Of a stretch of 64,000 bases of DNA, positions 39,670 through 49,566 are shown piece by piece. The notes beneath the pieces are model-generated. The model had not been told where the DNA came from, searched no databases, and saw only the letters and a program-made list of their open reading frames with translations. The stretch is from Burkholderiales bacterium (lineage in GTDB: Bacteria; Pseudomonadota; Gammaproteobacteria; Burkholderiales; UBA11063), in NCBI GenBank assembly GCA_020697255.1, contig JAJFBE010000003.1, positions 1-64,000 of the forward strand, given 5' to 3'. A program made the translations under genes and the position numbers. Each line of letters opens with the position of its first letter. The first letter of the stretch is position 1.

Positions 39670-41721
39670 ATGCGGTATCTGAAGAATCATGTTTTTGGTA
39701 TAGTACTCACTTTGTCTACGGCTTTTGCTTTAGCAATGGAGCCTTTAAAACCTGAACCTGAACATAAATTTTTTGAAGCTGAATACAAGACCTCAGAACC
39801 TGGAGATCAGGCGTTAAAGCCACCCAAACCATACGTCCGCCCACAAGATAATTTTTTTGAATATGTCAATGGTAAATGGAGCGAGGAAACATGTACAAAT
39901 CTAACAGATGAGGTTTCTGCCACGATTCGTAGACAATTAGAGACTTGCCTAAAGGATACATTAGACACAGCAGACCCCGGTGGTGAACTACCTAAGGAAA
40001 TCAATCGCAATCCCAGCACTAGGGAAGAGTTAAAAAAGTTGTATGAAAGACAGTTGCGTAATGGAATTTATAAACTGTATAAGAGTTTAACGGATATAAG
40101 TCCTCAAAATCAGGAAGCAATGAAAGCAACCCTTAAAAAAGAATTTTTTCTGATTGATCGCATGACAAAAAAAAGTGACATACCAACTGTACTCGGGCAT
40201 TTAAATTCAATAGGTGTTTATCCTCTTGTACAACCTGATATTACAATGACTAATTCTTTGAATATAAGCATTAAGCCAGTTAGCGGGGGCACAGATATTA
40301 AAATTGAAAATATTAAGAGAGTTTTTGATCAATCTGGTGTAGAAGTAATCGACGATAAGACCGCCAATAGCATTATAAAAATTATAGTGCTTATACAGCA
40401 AATGGTTAATGATTCAGAGGAAATGCGTTCTGGAATTATGTATAGGCATGTACATTATGAGCAATTCCCTGTATATAATACACCTAAAGATTTACTCCCA
40501 TGGGCTAGTTACCTGCAGACGGCTGAATTAAGTAATAAAATACAATTTGTACATTATCCTCCAACATATTTTAAGTTATTAAATAGCAAACTTGGTTTAT
40601 TAGGCAGTGATTCTATATTTTCTACAAGCCCAAATTTAGCCAGCTTAAAAGCATATCTTAAATTTGAGCTTTTGGATACGTACCTTAATCACCATGGCTT
40701 GCGTAATCTATTAGTGACACCGCATAATTTAGAAAAAATACGTGAAAATGCAATCGTTCAACTCAGGCGTAACATACCTGATTTTTACCGTTTGTGTTTT
40801 GAAGCAAATGAACCTGAGATTAATAAAATAATTGATAACGTAAAAAACTCTTATAAAGAAATGATGACTAATACACCATTTATGAATGATTCTACTAAGC
40901 AAAATGCATTAAAAAGGTTAGATGGCATACATTGGTATGTCAAAGCCTACCCGCCTGAATTGCCAAATCCATTGCCAGATGAGGAAATGAGCAATATCGA
41001 TCCGATAGCTAATTTAAAATTTTTAGAGACCTACTACTATCGACAATATATTAGCCGTCTTGGGGGGGAGTATGATGACTTACAGCTTTGGTTAGACAGC
41101 GCTCAGGATATTAGCGGTGAAAGATCTGGGGCTTTTCATAGTCAGGGTCAATCGGTATTTGTTGCATTTGAAGGCTTAACTTTTCCATTGTTTGCAGCTG
41201 GAAATAATGCCATAAACTATTCGGGGCTAGCTTTCACCCTCGGGCACGAACTAGGGCATTCCCTTGAACCACTTCAATACAGAGATTTTAATATACCAGT
41301 TTATTGGATGGATAATCAAGCAGAAAATCGCTATGAAAAAATAGCTATGCAATTAAACCCACCCCTTTCTTCTAAAAACGAGCTATTAAATGTCTCTAAA
41401 GAGGAGATTGCAGACAGCATTGGGATAAGAATAGCATATAATGCCTATAGTAAATTGCTGGAAACTCATGGCATTACTAAAGGTAATGGAGAATGGAAAA
41501 TTAAAATGCAAAAATTTTTTTATGATTTTGCATACTCAATGTATGAAGATGACCCGAAGTGTGATTATAGTAATATTAATATAAGAAATTTGACCCACCC
41601 CAGATCGGATAAAAGAGTTAACAAGGTATTAAGCCATATGGATGAATTTTATGAAGTATATGACGTAGAGCAAGGTGATAAAATGTACTTAGAACCGGTA
41701 AAACGGATTAAAGTCTGGTAA
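39670..41721 (+). CDS. M13-family (neprilysin-like) metallopeptidase
   Basis: 683 aa. Signal peptide MRYLKNHVFGIVLTLSTAFA. The N-terminal DNFFEYVNGKW matches M13 (DDFYxYVNGxW). The zinc site is HELGH at 526-530, with the third ligand Glu578 in EEIADSIG (ENxAD in most members). The family's C-terminal CxVW is here IKVW, so the Cys is missing. A Pro-rich, acidic stretch (27-55) precedes the domain. These enzymes cut peptides outside the cytoplasm. TTTGGAGC lies before the ATG. It is not in an obvious operon. Confidence 0.9.
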   Translation: MRYLKNHVFGIVLTLSTAFALAMEPLKPEPEHKFFEAEYKTSEPGDQALKPPKPYVRPQDNFFEYVNGKWSEETCTNLTDEVSATIRRQLETCLKDTLDTADPGGELPKEINRNPSTREELKKLYERQLRNGIYKLYKSLTDISPQNQEAMKATLKKEFFLIDRMTKKSDIPTVLGHLNSIGVYPLVQPDITMTNSLNISIKPVSGGTDIKIENIKRVFDQSGVEVIDDKTANSIIKIIVLIQQMVNDSEEMRSGIMYRHVHYEQFPVYNTPKDLLPWASYLQTAELSNKIQFVHYPPTYFKLLNSKLGLLGSDSIFSTSPNLASLKAYLKFELLDTYLNHHGLRNLLVTPHNLEKIRENAIVQLRRNIPDFYRLCFEANEPEINKIIDNVKNSYKEMMTNTPFMNDSTKQNALKRLDGIHWYVKAYPPELPNPLPDEEMSNIDPIANLKFLETYYYRQYISRLGGEYDDLQLWLDSAQDISGERSGAFHSQGQSVFVAFEGLTFPLFAAGNNAINYSGLAFTLGHELGHSLEPLQYRDFNIPVYWMDNQAENRYEKIAMQLNPPLSSKNELLNVSKEEIADSIGIRIAYNAYSKLLETHGITKGNGEWKIKMQKFFYDFAYSMYEDDPKCDYSNINIRNLTHPRSDKRVNKVLSHMDEFYEVYDVEQGDKMYLEPVKRIKVW

Positions 41722-41800
41722 TTAGGATTTTCTTAAGGTTTTGTCATAAATTGCTATTGAATATATGTTAAAATTCAGTAGTTTAAGGATTAGTATAAAA

Positions 41801-42913
41801 ATGATTAAAAATAATAAAATCACCATTGCCGGGCAAAAAGAAACCCCCTTATCTAAAGAGCAGAAACAGTTTAACCGCTTAAACTCACAAATTCTAAAAG
41901 AAAAAGAATTACTATTAAATTGGCAAAATAAGATCACTGAATTTAAAATTATCTATGCCCGCGAACTTGCTCCATTACAAGACTTGCATGATAAATCAAG
42001 GGCGCAAATTGTATATTTATTTGATGAAATTTATGATGATAAGTCTTTTACCAAAACTGAACGAAAAAAAATGCTTTATATCATTGAGGAAATTGCACAA
42101 GGACTGGCAGCTGATGATGAGAAAATAAAAGCTATTTATAATAAACGTGGTAGTAATAACTTTGACGAAGAACAAGCTTTCATGAATGAAAATGCTATTA
42201 ATTATATGAAATCTGCTGTATCAAAAGATTTTGATATTAATTTAGACGATATAGAGCTAAATAAACCTGAGGATTTCATAAAAGAATTTGAAAAGCAAAT
42301 GCAGGAGAAAATTTCTGCTGCTGAAGAACTAAATAAACCAAATCGTAAAAAAAGTGCTAAAGCCCGTGAAAAGGAGGCTAAAATAGCTAAAGAAACCCAG
42401 GAGGTCAGTCAATCTATAAAAGAAATTTACAGGCAGTTAGCTAAAACACTACATCCTGATCGCGAAGCTGATCCGGATGAACGAGTACGTAAAACTGAAT
42501 TGATGCAAAAAATAAATATAGCCTACAACAAAAATGATTTATTAACTTTGTTACAAATGCAATTAGAACTAGAGCAAATTGATCAGGACTCTATTAATTC
42601 AATTGGTATAGAAAAAGTTAAACATTACAATACTGTTCTTAAAAAACAGTTGCAGGAAATCAAGCAGGAAATATTTTTTACATGCGACAGATTCCAGATG
42701 GAGTTTGATATACCAATGTTTGAAATAATGCCTTATCCTGATTGGATAGTCAGTCAACTAAAAAAAGATATAAAAGAAATGACAAGAGAAGTTAAACAAA
42801 TCCAAAAAGACCTGGAAGGCTGGAGAAGTTTTTCCGTATTAAAAGAGCATCTTAAAGAGTTTAAAATCCCTAACCGAAATCCTTCAAATATACCCTTATG
42901 GATGGAATCTTAG
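41801..42913 (+). CDS. J-domain-like coiled-coil protein
   Basis: 370 aa. Mostly charged helices and coiled coils. Near residues 211-260 a J-domain-like segment reads IYRQLAKTLHPDREADPDER, followed by KINIAYNKNDLLTLLQMQLE. It has the HPD tripeptide that stimulates DnaK ATPase. No Gly-Phe or zinc region as in DnaJ. The start at ATG 41801 is preceded by AAGGAT; an in-frame ATG exists at 41765. It may be a specialised co-chaperone. Partner and role are unknown. Confidence 0.7.
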   Translation: MIKNNKITIAGQKETPLSKEQKQFNRLNSQILKEKELLLNWQNKITEFKIIYARELAPLQDLHDKSRAQIVYLFDEIYDDKSFTKTERKKMLYIIEEIAQGLAADDEKIKAIYNKRGSNNFDEEQAFMNENAINYMKSAVSKDFDINLDDIELNKPEDFIKEFEKQMQEKISAAEELNKPNRKKSAKAREKEAKIAKETQEVSQSIKEIYRQLAKTLHPDREADPDERVRKTELMQKINIAYNKNDLLTLLQMQLELEQIDQDSINSIGIEKVKHYNTVLKKQLQEIKQEIFFTCDRFQMEFDIPMFEIMPYPDWIVSQLKKDIKEMTREVKQIQKDLEGWRSFSVLKEHLKEFKIPNRNPSNIPLWMES

Positions 42914-42944
42914 TATAACTTTTAAAACAGGCATCCATACGTGC

Positions 42945-42993
42945 ACTGTCATCCCCGCAAAAACTGTCATCCCCGCGAAGTCGAGGATCCAGG
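42945..42993. repeat. dRS3-like repeat with a half-copy
   Basis: A half unit ACTGTCATCCCCGC (42945-42958) is followed by a full unit ATCCCCGCGAAGTCGAGGAT (42969-42988) and CCAGG. The TCATCCCCGC...GAGGATCCAGG form is the fullest of the window's palindromic repeats. It lies between the J-domain gene and fabD. Confidence 0.6.
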
Positions 42994-43069
42994 CTTTAAT
43001 AACTGAATTACACCAGATTCTTTCTGCTTTTGCTATAATAACGAAGTTATTATTTTAAGGGTAGTATTT

Positions 43070-44008
43070 ATGAGTTTTGCTTTTATTTTTCCGGGACAAG
43101 GCTCACAGAGCCTTAAAATGCTGGATGGAATACTGGACTTTCCCGATACCAAAAAAGTATTCTCCAAGGCCAAAGAGGTTTTGGGGGTAGATTTTTTAGC
43201 TATGCTACAAGAAGAAACCGTCGATAATATAAACCAGACTGTAAACACCCAGCCGCTAATGTTAGCCTCAGGTTATGCAACTTATCTTTTATGGCGTGAG
43301 CATAAAGGTGCAAAACCAGTGGTTATGGCAGGTCACAGCCTGGGGGAATGGACGGCATTGGTTGCTAGTGGGGTAATCCCATTTCGTGATGCGCTAAAAT
43401 TAGTAAAACTACGCGCATTAGCTATGCAGGAAGCTGTGCCTGTGGGTGAGGGAGCCATGGCCGCAGTGTTGGGGTTAGATAATGATGCAGTGATTAAAAT
43501 CTGCACAGAAATAGAAAAATCAAGCGGTGAAATAGTATCTGGAGTTAATTTTAATTCACCGGGCCAAGTGGTGATTGCCGGCAATAAAAAGGCAGTTGAT
43601 TTAGCAATGACTGCCCTAAAAGAAAATGGTGCAAAGAAAGTCCAGTTATTACCCGTGTCGGTGCCAGCCCATAGTAAGCTTATGCTACCGGCAAGTAAAA
43701 AATTAGCTAGCGCCCTGGCCTCCGTTGAGTTTCGTGCGCCACAGGTTAAAGTATTACATAATTATGATACAAGATCGCATACGAATTTAGTATTAATTAA
43801 AGAAGCATTGGTAAAGCAATTATATTCTCCGGTTTTATGGAGTGAAACTATTAATAAAATTGCTGATATGCATGTTAGTCAAATATTAGAGTGCGGTCCG
43901 GGCAAGGTTTTATCCGGGCTTAATAAGCGGATTAATAGTAATATTGTTAGCTATAATTTGCATAATCAGGCAGATTTGGATAAAGCTCTAGCTGAACTTA
44001 AGAAATAA
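43070..44008 (+). CDS. fabD: Malonyl-CoA:ACP transacylase
   Basis: 312 aa. Loads malonyl groups on acyl carrier protein. FPGQGSQSLKML at the start, catalytic Ser90 in AGHSLGEWTAL, and the active His in VPAHSKLM. QILECGPGKVLSGL closes the domain. fabG follows 17 bp downstream. fabH and acpP, often adjacent, are not seen. Confidence 0.97.
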   Translation: MSFAFIFPGQGSQSLKMLDGILDFPDTKKVFSKAKEVLGVDFLAMLQEETVDNINQTVNTQPLMLASGYATYLLWREHKGAKPVVMAGHSLGEWTALVASGVIPFRDALKLVKLRALAMQEAVPVGEGAMAAVLGLDNDAVIKICTEIEKSSGEIVSGVNFNSPGQVVIAGNKKAVDLAMTALKENGAKKVQLLPVSVPAHSKLMLPASKKLASALASVEFRAPQVKVLHNYDTRSHTNLVLIKEALVKQLYSPVLWSETINKIADMHVSQILECGPGKVLSGLNKRINSNIVSYNLHNQADLDKALAELKK

Positions 44009-44025
44009 TAAAAAGAGGAAAAGAT

Positions 44026-44766
44026 ATGACCGAAAATACAAAAAAAATTGCATTGGTAACTGGAGCAACGCGTGGTATTGGAAAAGCTATTGCGCTGGCT
44101 TTAGCAAAAACAGGGCTTACCGTAATTGGTACAGCTACTACTGAAAATGGTGCTCATGCAATTAGTACGTACCTTGCGCCTTTTAATGGAGCTGGCATGC
44201 TGTTAAATGTTACGGACAAAACAAGTATCGACAGTGTTATGGATGAAATTAAAAACAAATACGGTGAGGTAAGTATACTGGTCAATAATGCGGGTATAAC
44301 CAAAGACGGGTTATTTTTACGCATGAAGGAAGAAGATTGGGATGATGTGGTAGATACCAATTTAAAATCAGTATTTTTACTAACCAAAGCAGTTATTCGC
44401 GGGATGACTTCAGCTAGATATGGGCGGATTGTAAATATTACCTCTGTAGTCGGTTTTACCGGTAATCCTGGGCAGGCAAACTACAGTAGTTCAAAAGCCG
44501 GGATGGTTGCATTCTCTAAGTCTTTAGCCAAAGAATTTGGCAGCCGCAATATAACTGTTAATTGTGTTGCGCCAGGTTTTATTGCAACTGATATGACAGA
44601 TAAATTAACCGATGAACAAAAAGCTGAATATTCAAAGAATATTCCACTGGGTAGAATGGGTAGCGCGGAAGATATTGCAAATAGCGTAAAATTTCTAGTT
44701 AGTGATGATGCCAGTTACATTACTGGAACTACCATACATGTTAATGGCGGCCTCTTTACAGGATAA
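44026..44766 (+). CDS. fabG: 3-oxoacyl-ACP reductase
   Basis: 246 aa short-chain dehydrogenase that reduces beta-ketoacyl-ACP with NADPH. TGATRGIGKAIA is the cofactor loop, NNAG at 87-90, and Ser140, Tyr153 and Lys157 (ANYSSSKAG) form the catalytic set. The C-terminus SYITGTTIHVNGG is typical. It lies 7 bp upstream of edd. Confidence 0.97.
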   Translation: MTENTKKIALVTGATRGIGKAIALALAKTGLTVIGTATTENGAHAISTYLAPFNGAGMLLNVTDKTSIDSVMDEIKNKYGEVSILVNNAGITKDGLFLRMKEEDWDDVVDTNLKSVFLLTKAVIRGMTSARYGRIVNITSVVGFTGNPGQANYSSSKAGMVAFSKSLAKEFGSRNITVNCVAPGFIATDMTDKLTDEQKAEYSKNIPLGRMGSAEDIANSVKFLVSDDASYITGTTIHVNGGLFTG

Positions 44767-44773
44767 ATAGAAA

Positions 44774-46585
44774 ATGACGAAATTACATAATATAATTGAA
44801 CAAGTTACTCAGGACATTATTAAGCGAAGCCATGCTACAAGGCAGGATTATTTGTCCCGGATGCAGGCAAATTTCGGGAAGAAAGTTAAACGTGAGCAGT
44901 TAGGCTGCACCAATTTGGCACACGCTATAGCTGCAGAAGATGATAAAGTAAAATTTATCCTAAAGCAGGTAGATAGCCCCAATATCGGTATTGTTACTGC
45001 ATATAATGATATGCTATCTGCACATCAACCATATTACCGTTATCCCGAGGAATTAAAGGCTGCTGTAGCTAAAGCTGGTGGCACAGCCCAGGTTGCTGGC
45101 GGTGTTCCGGCAATGTGTGATGGAGTGACTCAAGGGCAGGCCGGGATGGAACTATCTTTATTTTCTCGTGACGTTATTGCACTTTCTACTATTATTGGTT
45201 TATCCCATAATGTATTTGATGGTGTAATGTGCCTGGGTATTTGTGATAAGATTGTTCCTGGTCTTTTAATGGGGGCATTAAGTTTTGGCTATCTGCCAAC
45301 TATATTTATACCATCCGGGCCAATGCCTAGCGGGATTTCCAATAAAGTTAAAGCTGAAACCAGAAAGCTATATGCCGAAGGTAAAGTAGGGCAGGATGCA
45401 TTACTTGAGTCTGAATTAAAATCTTATCATGCAGCCGGAACCTGCACATTTTATGGGACGGCAAATAGTAATCAGATGCTTATGGAAATTATGGGTCTAC
45501 ATGTGCCTGGCAGTGCTTTTATTACGCCAAATACCCCACTTCGCCATGCATTGACCGAGTTTGCTGCTAAACAAATAGTAGGTATAACTAGCCAGAGTAA
45601 AAATTTTATTCCTCTATGTGAAATTGTTACCGAAAAATCAATTGTAAATGCAATTATTGGTTTAATTGCAACCGGTGGTTCTACAAACCATACAATACAC
45701 CTTCCGGCAATTGCCAAAGCCTGTGGCATATTAATTAACTGGGATGATTTTGCCAAAATTTCTCACATAGTGCCATCACTTACTAAAGTTTATCCAAATG
45801 GAGAAGCAGATGTTAACCAGTTTCATGCTGCAGGTGGTGTTGCTTATGTGATTAGTGAATTATTAGATGCAGGTCTTTTACATGAAGATGTTATGACAGT
45901 TATGGGGCGTGGATTGTCGCGCTATACCTCCAACCCTATGTTGGAAGATGGAAAATTAGTCTGGAAGAAAGCAGTTAACCTGGATGAAAAAATTGTGCGT
46001 CCGGTAACTAATCCATTTGCACCAGAGGGGGGGCTTCGATTATTAACCGGTAATTTAGGGCGTGCAATGACCAAAATATCGGCTATAGCTAAAGAGTATC
46101 GCTATGTAAAAGCGCCAGCTGCAGTTTTTAATACTCAGGATGAGGTGATCGAGGCATATAAAGCGGGTAAATTAAATCGTGATTGTATAGTAGTGTTGTG
46201 TTATCAGGGACCAAGAGCTAACGGTATGCCAGAGTTACATGGCTTAACCCCAGCATTATCTTCATTACAGGATAAGGGATACAAAGTTGGATTGGTGACA
46301 GATGGGCGCATGTCTGGTGCTTCAGGAAAAATACCTAATGCCATTCACATCGCACCAGAATCATTATCCGGTGGCAATCTAGCAAAAATTATCGACGGCG
46401 ATATTGTAGAACTTGATTTGGAAAATGGAATTTTACATTTACACATAGATGATGTAGAGTTAAATCGACGTAGTCTTCGGCAAGCAGTATTAGCCTGTAA
46501 TGAGCATGGTTTGGGACGTGAACTGTTTACCAATTTCCGGGCCAATGTTACTTCATCAGAAACCGGTGCAACATCTACATTTTAG
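44774..46585 (+). CDS. edd: 6-phosphogluconate dehydratase
   Basis: 603 aa. Iron-sulphur enzyme of the Entner-Doudoroff route, converting 6-phosphogluconate to KDPG. TAYNDMLSAHQPYYRYPE, GGVPAMCDGVTQGQAGMELS and GICDKIVPGLLMG match Edd rather than IlvD. The Cys residues of the cluster (MCDG, GTCTFYGTANSNQ) are present. eda, its usual partner, is not in the window. It follows fabG with a 7-bp gap and precedes the flippases. Confidence 0.95.
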   Translation: MTKLHNIIEQVTQDIIKRSHATRQDYLSRMQANFGKKVKREQLGCTNLAHAIAAEDDKVKFILKQVDSPNIGIVTAYNDMLSAHQPYYRYPEELKAAVAKAGGTAQVAGGVPAMCDGVTQGQAGMELSLFSRDVIALSTIIGLSHNVFDGVMCLGICDKIVPGLLMGALSFGYLPTIFIPSGPMPSGISNKVKAETRKLYAEGKVGQDALLESELKSYHAAGTCTFYGTANSNQMLMEIMGLHVPGSAFITPNTPLRHALTEFAAKQIVGITSQSKNFIPLCEIVTEKSIVNAIIGLIATGGSTNHTIHLPAIAKACGILINWDDFAKISHIVPSLTKVYPNGEADVNQFHAAGGVAYVISELLDAGLLHEDVMTVMGRGLSRYTSNPMLEDGKLVWKKAVNLDEKIVRPVTNPFAPEGGLRLLTGNLGRAMTKISAIAKEYRYVKAPAAVFNTQDEVIEAYKAGKLNRDCIVVLCYQGPRANGMPELHGLTPALSSLQDKGYKVGLVTDGRMSGASGKIPNAIHIAPESLSGGNLAKIIDGDIVELDLENGILHLHIDDVELNRRSLRQAVLACNEHGLGRELFTNFRANVTSSETGATSTF

Positions 46586-46594
46586 GATAATATA

Positions 46595-47881
46595 ATGCAG
46601 GTTATAAAAACTTTATCCGATTTTATATTATCAATTCTTATTGTTATTAGTGGTCAATGGGTAATTTTTTATGTTGAAACCTTAATTGGTAAAGCACTAT
46701 CCCCAGAGTTATACGGGGATTATAGAGTTGTTATAACTGTAATTGTTTTCGTTGGGCAGCTATTGTTGTTTGGGCTTGATTACATTATAGTAAAACATAT
46801 ACCACAGCTGTTATTAAATAAAAGCCGGGAGCATGCAAAGTTTTTTCTAATAAGCATGTTTAGGATTATAGTTTGTATTTTACTGGTATGGGAATTATTG
46901 GCGATACTTGTCAATCAATCAGCACATAATTTGATGTTTGACCGGATTGTTCCCCGGGATATACATCCTGGGTATTTTTATCTGGCATGCGCTGGGATAT
47001 ATGCAGTTTTGACCCTCCTCTTAAAAACTGTTAGGTCACTAGATTATAAAATATTGAATATGATTTTGTACAATTCATGGGCATGGATATTTTTGGGTTT
47101 TATGCTAACTGTGCCAATAACTCTTAATAGTGCAGTGCTTGGCACTATAACTAGCTATTTAATAGTTATTTTTGTGTGCTTAATAATTATTTTTACATTT
47201 TTTCGTAAAGTTAGGGCTAGCAAATTTACCTTGCCAGAGCATATTTTTAAAGACGCTTTTCATTTTACCACGCAGCAATTATTTGCATTTCAGGTATCAG
47301 GTATTTTATTAATTTTAATGGAGGCACTACCTGCTCCCGAAACAGATATTGGTATTTTCTCAGCAACTATTATGATTTCCAATTTATCTCTTATTGTCGT
47401 TGTAAGCATAAAAAATATCTTTCTTATGCAAGTTATTCCTGCGATGCAGGGCGATAAAGTGTCGTTACAAAAATTGTTAAGAAAAATTTACCTTGTTGCT
47501 GCTGCCTTAATTATACCGACTTGTATAATATTATATTTATTAACACCGTTTTTCTTACGGTTGTATGGCTTACATTTTGAGGAAGTCTTTAAGTTTATAT
47601 TATTCCCGCTAATTGGGAATATTCCCGGGGCACTTACCAGTGGGGATGTAATATTTCTCAACTATTATAATAGTCGTACCAATAAAATTTATACATATCT
47701 GACAATATTTAAGGCAATTTTATGTTTGTTTATGGGCTTGTTCCTGATTAAATTTTTTAATATATATGGTGCTATGCTTACTTATGTAGCGGTAGAATTT
47801 ATATTTGCCCTGACGGTAATTTGGATAAAAAAGATACTCATTTCCAAAATAGATTTTGTCCAAGAAAGCGTATCGGCATAA
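46595..47881 (+). CDS. MOP-superfamily flippase-like membrane protein, copy 1
   Basis: 428 aa, about 12 membrane segments. ALSPELYGDYRVVIT resembles the N-terminal LSPxxYGxY of polysaccharide flippases and exporters. It is a close paralogue of the next gene (over half of aligned residues look identical by eye). It starts 9 bp after edd. The substrate is not known; no glycosyltransferase is adjacent. Confidence 0.75.
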   Translation: MQVIKTLSDFILSILIVISGQWVIFYVETLIGKALSPELYGDYRVVITVIVFVGQLLLFGLDYIIVKHIPQLLLNKSREHAKFFLISMFRIIVCILLVWELLAILVNQSAHNLMFDRIVPRDIHPGYFYLACAGIYAVLTLLLKTVRSLDYKILNMILYNSWAWIFLGFMLTVPITLNSAVLGTITSYLIVIFVCLIIIFTFFRKVRASKFTLPEHIFKDAFHFTTQQLFAFQVSGILLILMEALPAPETDIGIFSATIMISNLSLIVVVSIKNIFLMQVIPAMQGDKVSLQKLLRKIYLVAAALIIPTCIILYLLTPFFLRLYGLHFEEVFKFILFPLIGNIPGALTSGDVIFLNYYNSRTNKIYTYLTIFKAILCLFMGLFLIKFFNIYGAMLTYVAVEFIFALTVIWIKKILISKIDFVQESVSA

Positions 47882-47884
47882 ATT

Positions 47885-49132
47885 ATGAAACTATTTAGGG
47901 AGTATGTAACTGTACTATTTACCATGATAGGTAGTACAGGGGTAATTTTTTATACAGAAACAATTGTAGGGCGTGCATTATCACCAGAGCTATATGGCGA
48001 TTACCGGGTGGTGATGACAATAATAACGCTTTTGGGGCAGGTGTTATTATTTGGTGCCGATTATACAATAATTCGTCAGATACCTAAGTTATTATTAAAC
48101 AGAAAAATTGAGCATGCCAAATTCTTTATAATTAGCATTTTTAAAATCGTGGTTATTATTTTAATAGTCTGGGAAATATTTTCACTACTAGTTAACCAAA
48201 CAGCACATAATTTAATGTTTAACCGGCTACTGGCTCAAACTATGCACCCTGGGTATTTTTACCTTGCTTGTGCTGGGATATTTGCTATTTTTACACTTCT
48301 GGTTAAGACTATCAAAGCCTTAGGACATAATATATTAAGTACCTTAATAAATAACTCCGGGATTTGGCTAAAGTTGGCTTTTGTCTTGATTTTTCCAATA
48401 ACGTTAAATAGCGCAGTACTCAGTTCAGTAATACCCAAACTATTAATTATGTGTATTGCTATTTTTGTGATTATTTTATTTTTTAGTAAAGTGCGTGCCA
48501 GTAAATTTGATTTTCCGCCAAATATTTTTAGGGATGCTTTGCATTATACTGCACAGCAGTTAGTTGCATTTAGGGTACATAGTATTTTACTGATTATAAT
48601 GGAGTCTCTCCCAATAGATGAATCCCAGATTGGGCTTTTTTCGGCTGCAATTATGATCGCAAACCTGCCTCTGGTAATAGTTGGGGTAGTGCAAAATGTT
48701 TTTTTGGTACGGATAATATCCGCAATGAATAATGGGCGCACAAATTTACAGAAGCTGCTATTTAAGGTTCATATTATTGCAGCTGTGTCAATTATAGTTG
48801 CAAATATTGTCTTATATCTTTTTGCTCCGCTTGTTTTAAAATTATATGGCGTACATTTTTCTTATGTGCTCAAACTGCTTCCGCTGGTTTTAATTGCCAA
48901 TATCCCTATAGCAGTGGTTAGCGGTGATATATTGTTTATAAATTATTATAACTCACATTCAAGTAAGATTCTCACTTATTTGACGGTCTTAAAATCTGGT
49001 TTGGCAATAGTGTTGGGGGTAATCCTAAGCTGGTTTTTTAATATATATGGCGCTATGCTGGTATATATAATAGTAGAGGTTGTCTTTGCCATCGCTATAA
49101 TACGCATAAAGCAAGTAATAATATCAAAATAA
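47885..49132 (+). CDS. MOP-superfamily flippase-like membrane protein, copy 2
   Basis: 415 aa. Shares long stretches with copy 1, for example ALSPELYGDYRVV, HPGYFYLACAGI, PITLNSAVL and FFNIYGAML. It starts 3 bp after copy 1 stops, so the pair arose by tandem duplication and is translated together. Different loop residues (MNNGRTNLQKLL against MQGDKVSLQKLL) suggest divergence rather than fresh duplication. Confidence 0.75.
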   Translation: MKLFREYVTVLFTMIGSTGVIFYTETIVGRALSPELYGDYRVVMTIITLLGQVLLFGADYTIIRQIPKLLLNRKIEHAKFFIISIFKIVVIILIVWEIFSLLVNQTAHNLMFNRLLAQTMHPGYFYLACAGIFAIFTLLVKTIKALGHNILSTLINNSGIWLKLAFVLIFPITLNSAVLSSVIPKLLIMCIAIFVIILFFSKVRASKFDFPPNIFRDALHYTAQQLVAFRVHSILLIIMESLPIDESQIGLFSAAIMIANLPLVIVGVVQNVFLVRIISAMNNGRTNLQKLLFKVHIIAAVSIIVANIVLYLFAPLVLKLYGVHFSYVLKLLPLVLIANIPIAVVSGDILFINYYNSHSSKILTYLTVLKSGLAIVLGVILSWFFNIYGAMLVYIIVEVVFAIAIIRIKQVIISK

Positions 49133-49550
49133 TTATCGGCTATTAACTTTAAAATATAAATATGATATTCGTGATTTTTATAATATTGATCATAGTGATA
49201 TTTATTATACTAAATTTTTTGATTATCGTATAAGAAAAGATGTCTTAGTAGCGTTTACTGATACCTATAACGGGCGTATAGCCAACATTCCAGGAAAAGG
49301 AATTTATGGCAAAGATGTAACAAGCATCCAAGAATGGGTACCTGATTCAGGTAATGAGAAAGTAACTATTTCGAAAAATCCTACAGATATATATTGGACT
49401 TTAAAAGGAAATTTAGAAACAAAAACTATAAATACAGTTCAAGCGAAATGTTTCCTCATGCAAGATTTGATAGAAGCTGGCCAAATAAACTGGTCTGAAA
49501 GGGGTGGGCAGGATGGCTGGTTTGCGAGCCTACCGTCTTATGATGAGTGA
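49122..49550 (+). pseudogene. Decayed gene, 3' part of 142 codons
   Basis: An open frame without any ATG or GTG in its first 100 codons ends at a TGA (49548-49550). It reads YKYDIRDFYNIDHSDIYYTK, FFDYRIRKDVLVAFTDTYNG, and later GQINWSERGGQDGWFASLPS. The residue mix is protein-like and not low-complexity. I recognise no family. Lacking a start, it is most likely the remaining end of a lost gene. Its frame overlaps the flippase stop by a few bases. Confidence 0.5.
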
Positions 49551-49566
49551 TTAAAAACTAAATTAG

